A stretch of DNA of 64,000 nt from Hymenopus coronatus (taxonomy: Eukaryota; Arthropoda; Insecta; Mantodea; Hymenopodidae), in NCBI GenBank assembly GCA_030762935.1, contig CM060900.1:398181132-398245131 (forward strand), given 5' to 3'. Positions 1 through 10,545 of the stretch are shown in pieces (positions within the stretch are counted from its first letter, which is position 1; every line of letters begins with the position of its first letter). The notes beneath the pieces were generated by a model, which was not told where the DNA came from, ran no database searches, and saw only the letters and a program-made list of their open reading frames with translations. The translations under genes and the position numbers were made by a program.

Positions 1-410
1 GCCCCCGGGAGGGAGGGATGAGGTGGGACGATACACCAAACTGTTGGAAACAAGAGTGACGGCACAGCAATGACAGGGTCCCTATAGTTTCCAAATTGAG
101 CACCCCGACCGCCCCACACAGTCCAACGCCCCCAACAGGGGCGGGTCTAGTCCCAGCAACCAGCGGAAGTTGCGGACGGGGAGAGTCACAATGAACATCC
201 TTTTGCCCTGCCACGCTGCACCGAGCACCGTCGCCGATACCTCCAGCCCTAAAAAAAAAACCAACGGGAAGAGGGGTGTATGAAGTGACAATGGAAAGAA
301 CATCAAGGGATCAAACCTAACCATTCGCCTGGCGATCCAGGAACCCCCGAAAATGCATGGGGCAAGCAACCGTCGAAGGCGGGCCGCGGATAAATCCGCC
401 TGAACTATTC
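1..410. other. GC-rich segment of unknown origin
   Basis: This stretch is clearly richer in G and C than the AT-rich DNA that follows, with runs such as GCCCCC, CCCCGACCGCCCC and GGCGGGCCGCGG. The composition drops sharply after about position 410. A 95-codon frame is open on the minus strand (369 to 82), but its translation shows no domain I recognise, and in GC-rich DNA an open frame that long can be chance. It could be the edge of a repeat, a CpG-rich exon or a promoter whose remainder lies upstream of the window. I cannot choose among these. Confidence 0.4.
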
Positions 411-1620
411 CGCTCGGTAAATAGCCCAGTAAGTCTCAACTTAGAATAAAATACACCGGTTACGTCTGGTCAATAAAGGTGTTAACAGTAAGTGATTTAT
501 TAAAGTAAATATGGGATTGTCTTAATTATGCATATTTGTATTCAAATGTATTAACACTTTTTAAAAACTTAACTAACCAATTTATTAACACCATAAGTAA
601 AGTAAAACAGAACTGACGGGTTGTTTTTTTTTTATGTCAAAATTGCATTTATCTATCTCCAACAGTTCTGGAGAAAACAGATCAATTTTATCAGAAAATG
701 TCATTCATATAAAACCTGTTCAAAATAAAACTCGCATACATTTACAACAAAAAATCACATGCCGAACCCGGCCCGCGAGCTGATTTTTGTGTTCCGCTCA
801 CTATATATATGGTGCACCTGTATATGATTCATTTATTCCGGAAATTGGAGCTATTCTATGAAATTAATTGTTCATATTTTTAGTTGATACACAATGTGAA
901 TGATCTTCTGAAGGGAAAATCCAAGGAAATAATTTGGTTGATCTGTATAACTGTCTGCTGAGTAACAGATTTCCTCGTTTGAAAGCCTTCGCACAAGAAT
1001 TTAATATCAGTGTTCGAGCAAGGTATATCTGTGAAGAGATTTTAAAATATGAAACGTTTCATCTAAATTATAGGTCTGATATTTATCATTAATATTTAAG
1101 TTCCGGTTTGCTAATGGGTAGCACAAAATTAAAACCTTAAATGTCTGCAATTATACCACACAATATTCAGTTTCATTGCTCTCATAGAATATGAACGTAA
1201 AAATGCCTAATGTAACAGGTGTTCATAAAATAGTGTCTATAAGTTTGTCACGAGACTATGAATGAACGAGTACTTATTTGTAAAGTATTTACTTATATAG
1301 GTTATTAAAATGTAAAAGCAGGGTTTAGTTTAAAAACACCGTGTTTGCAAATTAATTTGATTTTTGCGCCTCGTGCCTGCGAGTAAATTGTTCATATCTT
1401 AAGCTGTGTGGTTTTTCTGCGGTTAATTGGTTCCCGTTATGAAATATTTTGCAACCCTCGTTATAAAAGATAACTAAAACGAGGCGTTATACTCCAAAGG
1501 ATATTGAGCTATTTGTTCTGTGAAGTGGTTCAGAATTCAGAATACAAATGGCAGATGCACATTCATTTTTATAAATACATTTAAGAGGAAATTCCAATTT
1601 AGAAGGCCACATAAAAAAGG

Positions 1621-1624
<4 letters not shown>
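411..1624. other. AT-rich intergenic DNA, no feature recognised
   Basis: No open frame, RNA gene or repeat from the families seen elsewhere in the window could be recognised here. The region is AT-rich, with several AATAAA-like words that are expected by chance at this composition. Confidence 0.5.

Positions 1625-1664
<40 letters not shown>
1625..1664. repeat. (GA)n microsatellite
   Basis: A perfect run of about 20 GA dinucleotides lies just outside the left target-site duplication of the hAT element. It is a simple polypurine tract with no coding role visible. Confidence 0.95.
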
Positions 1665-1667
<3 letters not shown>

Positions 1668-1687
1668 TACAAAATTAGCTTCCACGG

Positions 1688-1695
1688 CTCTCATA
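1688..1695. repeat. left 8-bp target-site duplication of hAT element
   Basis: CTCTCATA directly abuts the CAGTG terminus of the element. The identical 8-mer follows the other terminus at 4002-4009. An 8-bp duplication is the hallmark of hAT-superfamily integration. Confidence 0.92.
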
Positions 1696-1968
1696 CAGTG
1701 TTGCCAACCAAAAACTGTTGAATACCGCTACAGGTTGAGCAAAATTCCGCTACATTCCGCTACAAAAATACACACATTAAATTAACATAAAATGGTTACA
1801 ACATACCTTTTCTATGACGTTCCAGAAGACCAAGACGATGGATTAATGATGATTATGATGATCTTGTTGTTGTTGTTGTAGGTAGTTGGGTCAAGTTTAT
1901 TAGGGCCTATATAATAAAATAAATTAATAACTATCGCTGCAAGTAACTGAAGGGCTGTTTACAGTAGT

Positions 1969-3549
1969 TTAAGAGTCATCACTGTCGGACGATTCTGTTG
2001 TCACTGTAGCGCTTCTCGAAATATTGTACATGGATTTCCAAAATTTATTGACATGTTCGTCGGTTATTGGGTATGAAATACAATTGTCTTTGTTTTGAAG
2101 ATCGATTTTTACACTTAGTGGGTCACTCAGAATTTGAGGCTTAATTTTTTTTTTTAATTTGGTGTCAGCCATCATGGAAAACAAGCGTTTCCACATCAGC
2201 GTTTCCATGTGGCAACACAAGTGTAAGTTCAGCTAATTTTGAAATATTTGAGAAGATATTCTGCCCTTCAAATTTTTTTATTTCTCTTACTCTGCACTAG
2301 AAAGCAAGAGTACTGCTTGATTTAATTAACTTATCTTTTTCTTCTTCAGAAGAGTAATAACTTAGTTTCTGAAATTCTTGCAGTGTTTCTTTACTATTCA
2401 TTTTCCTATCATAGTTATTTGCAAGTCCCGAAACATGTACTTTTTCTGTGCGTCCTGGGCTAAACCATTGCTTGGAATAAGGAACCTTCTGTACAACCAT
2501 AAATAAATATTTGTGGATTGTCGTTACGAAGGTGAGTTTTAAACGACTCCTTGCTGCCCAACATAACACTGGCATTGTCAGGACAAAAGCCTACGACATT
2601 CTCTAAATTGACATCCGTTGTTGCAAGGCATTTTTCGAACAACTTATATAGAACCTTTGCAGTATCTTCATCGCTATCAATGGGAACCATATCAAGAAGT
2701 TGGGTTTTCATTTCCTCATTGTGAATATATCTTGCTAACACACAAAACAGCCGTGTACTTCTGATATCTGCGCTCTCATTTACGAGGATAAATCAACTAC
2801 CTTTCATCTGTTTACTTAAATCATCCTTGATTTTTGAAGAGAGAACATTTTGAGCAATACTTTTGTATTTAGTGTCCTTGAGTGACATCTTTGGCAACTG
2901 CTGAATCTTTAAAATTCAATTTAGACACTTCAACAATATGCTGAATGGAACTGCAACTGAAATTATGGGCGGCAACTAACAAACTAAATCTTATGTCAGC
3001 AACGGTAGCAGTTTTTGTGCGAAATATCTGAATATTAAGAAACGAAAGAATCGGAGGTGCTGTATATTTTGTTTATTATACCAATTCATTAAATAAGAAA
3101 ATGATCACAATTGTGAGTGTCATTATTATCAGTCATAGAAAAAAAATATAGCTTCTCTATGGTAATTTTGGCCTATTTTAGTGACGAAAATGTATTGATT
3201 AACTGAAAAACCAAATTAAAATGAATTTAGTCATCATTCGTTCCTCAGTAAAATATAAATATATTAATTTACTAATTACCTGAGAAATGTTTGTGTTGAC
3301 AGTAGCTTTTAGATTCTTCTTGTGCTTCTGGCTTTCACTTTGTTTCAGAACATCTTTTTTTTTTTTTGCCCCCAAAAGAACACTACATGCTTTTGCACTG
3401 TCTTCTATAACTGGTTGTAACCATTTCGAAAAAATATCTTCTTTCAACCACTTGTCCGAAAACTGTTTTCTCGCTTTTTTCCCATCTTTCGACAATTCTC
3501 CGCGATATTCCCATTTTTTCTTAGGGGTCGAGTACCCATTATCACTCAT
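1969..3549 (-). pseudogene. degenerate hAT transposase with one predicted intron
   Basis: The frame opens with an ATG at 3549. The first exon is a lysine-rich N-terminus with a BED-finger-like pattern (W-x2-P-V, then KHKKN) but the cysteine pair has decayed. A donor CAG|GTAATT lies at 3280/3279. A pyrimidine-rich tract and acceptor CAG lie at 3030-3028, giving a 252-bp phase-0 intron. Exon 2 begins IFRTKTATVADIRF, as in the DUF4371-type hAT family. A frameshift (near 2885) and a TGA (near 2797) follow, then a frame at 2741-2460 containing NVVGFCPDNASVMLG and FKTHL, typical of the catalytic core. The next frame (2575-2297) is out of register. The C-terminus contains the dimerisation signature LPHGNADVE, frameshifted into RLFSMMADTK at about 2222-2160, and ends in a serine/aspartate-rich tail at 1969. 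The middle of the RNase H-like fold appears deleted. Not functional. Confidence 0.85.
3028..3279 (-). other. predicted phase-0 intron of the hAT transposase
   Basis: On the minus strand the donor is CAG|GTAATT and the acceptor is TTAATATTCAG, preceded by a T/C-rich stretch. Removing these 252 bases joins ...TNISQ to IFRTKTATV in one frame, which restores the expected order for this transposase family. This is a prediction from sequence only; no transcript evidence is available. Confidence 0.65.
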
Positions 3550-4001
3550 AAATTATAATTAGTAACAATTAAAAGTAACGCACTATTTGATTTAATCCAA
3601 TACTTCAGTCGGCAAGATATAATTTGAATTGAGGCCTATGCCTGAGGAGATGAGCGAGTGTTTCATCATGCTGCCCAAGGTATAGATTATGTTATCATAG
3701 CTTGCATAAACTTTTAATAAGTATCAGCTATCTGTATACTGATTATTGAATATATTTATAAATATTATCACACCGGGCACTTGCATTAAATAGCTATTAA
3801 CATGAGTTATCAACTTATCGTTCACATGAGAGATTCCTTGAGCCTACTTCCCTCAGCATAGTTGCCTAACATAGGGCATTGGCGTTCACGATAAGTTTGC
3901 TAATTTTTTTTTAAAGAGAAAAGTCGCTACATTTTACCATTTTTCGTTTTAATCCGCAATGTCTTCTGAAGGCTCAAATTCCGCTACGGTTGGCATCACT
4001 G

Positions 4002-4009
4002 CTCTCATA
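4002..4009. repeat. right 8-bp target-site duplication of hAT element
   Basis: CTCTCATA is identical to 1688-1695 and immediately follows the CACTG terminus of the element. Confidence 0.92.
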
Positions 4010-4649
4010 TAGGCAAAGTGTATCGGAAATACTATCGAGAAGTGCTACAACATTAAGGGTGTTAATACTTTTAAATGTTTTAAATGGAAGGACAGAAAAT
4101 GAGAAAATGAGAAAATTCACTGCTCTGTTGCAGTAAAGCTCTCTCTTCTGGTGCCAAGTGTTCTTGGTACAACACCGGCTGTAATATGACATTTTTCCAT
4201 TTACAGCCTTTGAAGTTATTTGAAGTGCATGGAACCCCTGTTGAGTTGTGGCCCCACCCCTCATTCCATCGTTCTCACCGTGTCATCGGGCGCAACGAAT
4301 TCCACTTCCAGATGTTTCTGCAAGAGAAGTGGGCATATTTATCGTCAGTTGTAGCGAGATCAGGAACGTAGGGTGTTCACAATCAGCGTGTCTGAGGGCT
4401 TTGTGCCGAATTGGTAAACAAAAGAGCCTTTTATAAAAATATGATGTGTTCTATTCACATAACTTTTTCTAGCTCTTCCATATACAAACTGTTCTTACAA
4501 AGACTATTCTTTTATCATGCTAATCGACATAAACTTTAGGAGAACTGGTCTTGTTACTTGCTTCCTTGTAATTAGAAGGGAAAAAAGGAAATACATTATA
4601 TTAAAGCGATAGTGAATTTTTCTAAAAGTTGGTCACTATGTGAAACAAT

Positions 4650-5310
4650 TGAGGTTCGGTTCGCTTTGCATGGGCCCGTTTGAGAAACGTTACATAGTTT
4701 ACAATTGAAACCAATTATAAGGAATATCTGGAAATCGTCAATTCTAGAAGAAAACGTATATGGCTTAAATGTGATTTAACGATATCTACACTTTTTGTGC
4801 TCTAAGTTTCTGTCTATCTCTTACGGTTTAACCGTTATGCAAAATTCTGCAAAACTCGTCCAGAATAAACAGGTGTTCAGAGGCTATTCCCAGAAAATTC
4901 AATATATAGATATATACATGCTATTTATTATATAAATATCTGTAATATACGGTATTTTAATCAAAACCTTTAGAGCCATATTTGAGAAAAACAAAATTTT
5001 CAAAACATTTTCCTTGTAAAGGTGTAGTTTGTGGTGGGGGGACGGTCGTTTTGTTTTTGAACTCTGCGTTTACAGATACAGACACACAAACATACAGATA
5101 AATTGCACACGGTCCTTTTTCTAAAGATGTATTTTTTTGTACTCAGCGGACCTCAAAACTCACATTCCGATGAAATTTTAACATCGAATTTTTTGGTGGA
5201 ATACAATACCTTCCCTTGCTACTATACACATTGTATGGACATACGTGCTAGAGAAAGTAATAAGCAGCTCATGTCGAGAAAAAAAAATTCTGATGCTCAT
5301 TTGGAGAACC
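4650..5310 (-). repeat. dispersed repeat X, copy 1
   Basis: Read on the minus strand, this matches other X copies in order: a TTACTTTCTCTAGCACGTATG start, GGTATTGTATTCCACC, a GT-rich linker (here the CA-rich stretch at about 5083-5100), CCCCCCACCACAAACTAC, a TTGAAAATTTTG/TTTCTCAAA core, an AATACCGTATATT block and an AGAGATAGACAGAAA block. There is no long coding frame. The 5103-5315 open frame on the plus strand is an accident of this repeat. I see the same blocks at about 15 places in the window in both orientations, but I cannot name the family. Confidence 0.75.
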
Positions 5311-5739
5311 TATGAAGAAGAAATGAATCGTCTAGGCAAATAACGGCAACAACATTTTGAGGCCGTGAGCAATCATAATCCGTCAAGAAACTAATTTTAA
5401 TAAAATAAATAAACAGATGAGCCCGGTAGACTGATAGACTGATGCGATTCGACCACGTTATCATCAAATATTCAGTGATACAGGCTGACTACCGCGGATG
5501 TCTTTAATTCGATCAGCTTTTGAGCTCTACCCTATATTTGAACACGTGAATTTCCTCCATGAATTAGTTTTAATGTCAATTGCAAAAGCTTTGCGAAGGT
5601 TTTTTCTTTTTTTAAACCAAATTAATACAAAATCTCTTTTTAGAGTTAATATATTTAAAGGTAATCAATATAACATAAGTAATAAATATTCACCCCTTAG
5701 TCTTCTATAAATTCCAGAATAATAAGTAATCTATCTTTA

Positions 5740-5960
5740 GAGGCAAGAAAATGTATTTTATTCCACAAAAAAAAAAAAAAAAAAAAAGGTGAGTCGAGCT
5801 TTAACAAGATACATAAGTTTTGAAACCCCCCGAAAAAAGTAACATTAAAAAAAAAATGTCTCATGTGCGTGTCTGTCAACAGCGTAACTCTAAAATGAAA
5901 TGTTTAATAAATACCAAAATTGGCATTTATGTTCAGTATCTTCATAAAATGCAACTCACA
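5740..5960 (+). repeat. dispersed repeat X, copy 2 (fragment)
   Basis: This contains the diagnostic order ATGTATTTTATTCCAC, GTGTCTGTCAACAGCGTAAC, AAATACCAAAATTGGCATTT and GTTCAGTATCTTC, as in the longer plus-strand copies. A 20-base poly-A run interrupts it at 5767-5787. Only the first third of the repeat is present. Confidence 0.65.
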
Positions 5961-6331
5961 TTACAATAACAATAGATTTTGCGCCCCGTTAGAACCTCTT
6001 TCTGTGGATATATTTATTAGGTACGCATTTCAGAAAGAAAAGAATGTTATAAATTATAGGAATGGGAATGGAAAGGACAAAAATAGGGATGGGGTTCGCA
6101 GAAGCTTAGTTACGGCGCTGCTCTCAACTTGATAATAAAGCTTTGTGTGAAATTAGAAGACCTTGTTGTTATTGTGAGATTGTGTGCACATCTCTTAAGT
6201 GTTCAAACTCAGTACTTTTGATATTTTGACAAGTAAAAAAGCGGCACAGCAATGACTAGCGCGTACTTTGAAAAATTACGGGAATTATTCTGTGGTTTTA
6301 CTGCAGCCATTATAAGTGTATGAACATCTGT

Positions 6332-6547
6332 TCATTTTTCAACTGCCGCATTTTTAACTGCTTCCTTAATAATGCCTCTAAGTAAAAACTCACGAGGTGT
6401 AAGGTCAACTGCTACTGGGCCACCTCGTCCAATCCATCTTACGCCAAATGTTTTCTGTGTAAACATTATTCTAAAACATTTGAAACAGGTTGACAATAAA
6501 ACAGGGCATGGTGTCAGTAACCGACATAGTCCGTTTTCTTTCATCAA
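6332..6547 (-). pseudogene. Tc1/mariner-superfamily transposase fragment (DDE-type C-terminal region)
   Basis: The minus-strand frame contains RWIGRGGPVA followed by DLTPREFLLRGIIKEAV. In the arthropod Tc1/mariner-type transposases I know, this region reads RWIGRGGPV, then WPPRSPDLTPLDFFLWG and IK..VY. The tryptophan/proline-rich block before DLTP is deleted here, and LWG has become LRG, so the fragment is non-functional. Upstream codons (FRIMFTQKTFGV) fit the usual residues before this motif. No element ends could be located around it. The superfamily assignment rests on the motif order alone. Confidence 0.72.
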
Positions 6548-7237
6548 ATTTCACTTGTTGCGCTCTAACTAAGTTTCTATGACCCCAATTTTAATCTCAT
6601 ATCCTCCATTCTTAAATTTAGCGAACGTGATTTTCCGCGTTTAACAGCATTTAATAGTCTTTCTGGTAAATATTAAATACGAAGAAATCTTTTATTATGG
6701 ATTTTTAGAAGGTTTTCACTTGCGATCTAGTGGAAAATTGTGCTCGAGAATTACTAACATTAAGTCAGTGAGAAGTGTCTAGCCCAGTCGTAGGATGAAT
6801 TAATCGTAGTAACGCCGAGAGTTTTCCGATGACATTCGCAAATCTCGCGTCGGGTTGAGTGTACTTATTTTGGCAGCCGAGGTACTTGATTAAGATGTTA
6901 TTACAGTGACGTAGCCTACACAAGAAATGCATCAGTCAACGTGTCAAAACCTCGCCCTTATTAGCGTTCATATCGCACAAGATGGAAGAGGGTCGTACAC
7001 CAATTCCCCTTTGAGCCATCACTTTACCGACGTCTGCTCCAGACTGCAGCTTTAGGAGGTCAGGGGTTCGTTCAAAGCCAGGCTATATAAGGATTTACTT
7101 TCAGTTTTACTTTCTGTACCTCTTATCTAAGATATAAAGTGTATTAGACTGAATGGTTCGATATTAGATTTCACCCTCGAAAAGCCATTGAATTCATAAG
7201 GAAGGAAGATGGAGGGAGAACGAAGTTCTAATTTAAC

Positions 7238-7275
7238 AATAATAACAATAATAATAATAACCATAATAACAACAA
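7238..7275. repeat. imperfect (AAT/AAC)n tract
   Basis: A run of AATAACAATAATAATAATAACC units. It is a simple repeat and accounts for the isoleucine/valine-rich minus-strand open frame at 7127-7339. Confidence 0.85.
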
Positions 7276-7454
7276 TGTCTATAGGTAAACTATGCCGACT
7301 GTGTAATGGGATTGGATTAGGCACATTTGCTGCACCCACCGCAGGAATTTAATTTAAACGCGCAAGCCATGGGAAAGGTAACTGAAATTCATACAGATAC
7401 TGCAAAACAAATATGCCTTTCTTCTTTCTGTCTCTTTTCGCCTATAGCAAGCCT

Positions 7455-7742
7455 GGGGTCAGACGCCTGTTGAGGAGCTGAGGTTATGGATCACACTTGT
7501 TAAGCCCGATTCCTGATATGAAAGCAAGTGTTTGATATGTAATGATTGTGAAATGGATGACAGGAAATGTGATTAAGGAGCAGTTGGAGGAATAAATGGC
7601 GGGGGAAACCGGAGAACCCAGAGAAAACCCACCCATTCGCCGCTTCGTCCACCCCAAATCCCATATACAGTACCTTGGGATCGTATTCGGGCCGCATAGT
7701 TTTGAGGCGAGCTGTCTAACCACTCGGCTACGGTGCCGCCCA
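7455..7742 (-). repeat. tRNA-derived SINE, family D, copy 1
   Basis: Read on the minus strand, the element starts GGGCGGCACCGTAGCCGAGT, followed by GGTTAGACAGCTCGCC. This resembles the D-arm and A-box region of a leucine- or serine-type tRNA. It continues with GGCCCGAATACGATCCCAAG where a B-box would sit, then GGTGGACGAAGCGGCG, GGGTTCTCCGGTTTCCCC and a non-tRNA body. The plus-strand copy at 56338-56590 shares the body blocks, supporting a repeat family. Small open frames inside it are incidental. Confidence 0.8.
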
Positions 7743-8304
7743 CAAGAAATATGTCTGATGAACTAAATAGTACGGCTGTCTCTACCCACTATGTATATTT
7801 TTATCTCTCTTCTACCGCATGTGTTACAAACGTTTTATTTTCCTATCTGTGCAGAATTACCTTCATTACACCTTTCGCTGCAGGCACAAAGAGATACAAG
7901 AGACGCGGAAGTTATGATTATATTTTAAAACATTTATGCTGTCCTTGAAAATTTATGCTCTTTCTATCACACAGCCTGAAACAACTGAGTAGCACCAGTC
8001 GTAGGAAATGTATAGTAAATAAAGTTTATATATTTACTTGTCTCCCAAATCGTTGATTTATGTAATTTACCGATATTCTTTGTTGATATACATTTACTAC
8101 AAAGACACTTAAGCAAATCAACCCTTCTTATATCCTCAACCCCAACAGTATATTGGTCAACTAAATCAGGTGTATGGCTAAAAGTTGTAGAACATTATTC
8201 CAAACGTTCTCCATTACATTTAATATGTTTTTATTTAACGTATACAGTATGAGAACTACTATTTATATTCATATTTGCAGGCAGTCGTGGACTTAAAGTA
8301 GTAA

Positions 8305-8625
8305 GTCATCGTTTCGGACGGCGAAAGCTATGAAGCTCTATTTTCAGTAGCAGACATAAGCAAAATTAAACAAAGCATCTTTAGAAAATTATATTTAAAA
8401 AATGCTGAACGTTGTACTCGAAACCACCTACAGAGCAAACTCCTTAGACACTACAACACTTTTCGAAAGACCTGCACTTCGTGCGCGCCAACTTCTTCGG
8501 CGGAAACGGACCACCTCCTCCTCTGTAGCACACGAAGGCAAATTTCAAACAGGCGCTTCATGACACATGCTACACTTCTTTTAGTAGGAACAGAATCTGT
8601 CTCCTGGAATAGCGGAAGAAACTAA
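8305..8625 (+). pseudogene. 3' end of a LINE (non-LTR retrotransposon) ORF2
   Basis: A 106-codon stretch is open from just after a TAA to a TAA at 8623. It has no plausible start, as expected for a 5'-truncated LINE copy. The translation includes KNAERCTRNHLQSKLLRHY and then CTSCAPTSSAETDHLLLC. This C-x2-C ... E-x2-H-x3-C spacing is the cysteine/histidine motif found near the C-terminus of many arthropod LINE ORF2 proteins. No reverse-transcriptase motifs are visible upstream in the window, so this is a truncated remnant. The clade cannot be told from this piece. Confidence 0.5.
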
Positions 8626-8777
8626 ACTGCGTTTTATATTTAATTTAACCATAGCAAAATTACGTTTTTTTACAAAGGCGTAAGGAGCTCTAAAAGTAGT
8701 AAATCTGCATTCGAAAGCTTCATATTATGATTCCTATCAATACTTAGATTTAGGAGAATGCAGTAGACAATATTTGT

Positions 8778-8892
8778 TTTTATCCGTTAAGGCACAGACT
8801 CCTAAACGGAAAGTCTGCAGTTTAAATTCCTCCAGGACCATTTTCCTGCCCTCATAACTTGCAAAAGTAGCCCATTCCCCCTAGATCTCACG
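8778..8892 (+). repeat. possible tRNA-derived SINE head
   Basis: GTTAAGGCACAGACTCC followed about 30 bases later by CTGCAGTTTAAATTCCTCC resembles a decayed A-box/B-box pair. The body that follows does not match the other SINEs here. Low confidence. Confidence 0.3.
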
Positions 8893-9984
8893 TGTCTTTC
8901 CTTCCATAAGAAATTATAACTTAATTTTATGTGTCATTACTTGTGATGCTCTATGCAGTAAGAATTGATGTTTAATATTATTAAACAAAGAACATAGACC
9001 ATCAGAGAGGGTTAATGTGATAATAGAGTGCATAACCCTATTAGAGACTCCCAGAAGCTGTGTAAGGAGAATTTTCTTCAATCTTAAGATCGTTGTCACG
9101 TGAGAACGCATTAAAAATGGAAAAATAATGCGCGGGTAACATCGGGTATGTTGAAACAATTTGCGACACAATGAATTTTGCGAGATGAGTTGTATGTAAG
9201 AGAAGGCAGATTGAATTGCGACGATTATCGCGTGTAAATCCTTCCAATTTCTCGCCTCTGACGCAACGAGTTTGTTATTGGGTAAAGTGAGCATGAAATA
9301 GCGTATGCCGCTTTTACTGTGCTTATTTATTTTCGCGTATTTGGAGTCATCAGCTCACCACAATTAATTAGTCTAGCATGTATATGTTGCCGTATCTCCT
9401 TTTTAAGGGTAAAAGTAATTAATGGAATGTAGAGGGTGGTTATTGTGGGACACGATACAACAGCACATTTCCCTGGACGCGTCTGCTGAAGTGTCGATTC
9501 TGTTTTGGTTTGGAGGGGATGTGTCGCGTCCACTCGTCTCTTGTTAAATAACTCCAGACATCAACTTTTACTCTCTCTCCTCTCATCCTTCATTGATTGG
9601 AACAAGCGCTCGTAGTATGAGAACAACAGACCTCTCTGCGAGAAATTGGATCGGACTACAATGAATACAGCTTGATGTCTGTCTTACATCCCAATTATCA
9701 ACCCTGATTATAGTTGGAAAGGAAAACCTTTTAATAGAATGTAACAGATATTCGAGAGCCAACATTAAAAATGCCTTGTCCACATTTTAAGCACAAACAA
9801 ATCAAACCTAGTGAAAACGCTGTGGTTGAAATGAATAAAAAAATTACCGATGTGTTACATTCACTTGATTTTTTTTCCGAGCACTCCTTAATAAGCTATT
9901 CTTGTAAAAGCCTGTTTTGTAGATAAACATTTGAAGAAATGGGTTTTTAAATACGTATTTTTTTTCGTACAGTAGACTTAAGCG

Positions 9985-10158
9985 ATAGACAAATCTTCTA
10001 ATTATGTGTTTTAACAAGTTGTACATTTTTTGTAGTAAGATTTCTACATCTCATACGGTTTACAAGTTATGCAGAAGTCATTCAGAATGAAGGGGACTTC
10101 AGAGGATATTCCCAAAACAGTCAAGCTATGGATGTTGTTTCTCATGCAAAAAAAAAAA

Positions 10159-10189
<31 letters not shown>

Positions 10190-10545
10190 CACACATTAAA
10201 CATATGGTATTTTAATCAGAAGCTTTAGAGCCAATTTTTGGAATCCAAATTTTCAAATAATGTTCAAATCTAAAAGGTAGTTCGTGGCGGGGCATTTCGT
10301 GTCATATTCTTGGAAGATACTGAACTTAAACACCCAGTTTGATATTAAATAGGCGTTTCGTCATTTAGTTATGCTGTTCAGACGCAGATACACACACGAA
10401 AAAAATTCAATTTTGCGTTCAGGGATATTGAAAACATAGTTCGATGAAATCTCGACATCGCATTTCCAGAGTCAATGCCTCTCCCTTAATTGAAATTGAG
10501 CTTTTCGGTCCTATTACATTTTGTACAAAATCTTTAATCCGATGT
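9985..10545 (-). repeat. dispersed repeat X, copy 3
   Basis: On the minus strand the blocks are, in order: AAATGCGATGTCGAGATTTC, a CA/GT linker, AAATGACGAAACGCC, GTTTAAGTTCAGTATCTTCC, GCCCCGCCACGAACTACC, AATACCATATG, and TGGGAATATCCTCTGAAGTC, followed by CCGTATGAGATGTAGAAATC. An expanded poly-A/(CA)n tract (10148-10194) sits inside the copy. The order matches copies 10 and 14. Confidence 0.72.
10148..10194. repeat. compound poly-A and (CA)n tract
   Basis: About 28 adenines are followed by about ten AC units, inside repeat X copy 3. It probably expanded in place after insertion. Confidence 0.95.

Larger units (their letters stand above)
1696..4001 (-). mobile_element. hAT-superfamily DNA transposon, about 2.3 kb, non-autonomous
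   Basis: The left end reads CAGTGTTGCCAACC. The right end, read inward from the minus strand, is CAGTGATGCCAACC, so the 14-bp terminal inverted repeats differ at one base. Both ends carry subterminal copies of CCGCTAC or its complement: three near the left end, one near the right, and a related GTCGCTAC further in. A perfect 8-bp duplication (CTCTCATA) flanks the element. The interior encodes, on the minus strand, a broken transposase with BED/hAT-like N-terminal, DUF4371-like and dimerisation regions. Autonomous members of this family usually encode roughly 600 residues. This copy has frameshifts, an in-frame stop and an apparent internal deletion, so it cannot make active protein. The intact ends mean it could still have been moved in trans. 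The superfamily call is firm; the subfamily is not resolved. Confidence 0.93.

Noticed and set aside
8914..9294. 126-codon minus-strand open frame
   Set aside because: Low-information composition and no motif; a second frame is open over much of the same DNA.
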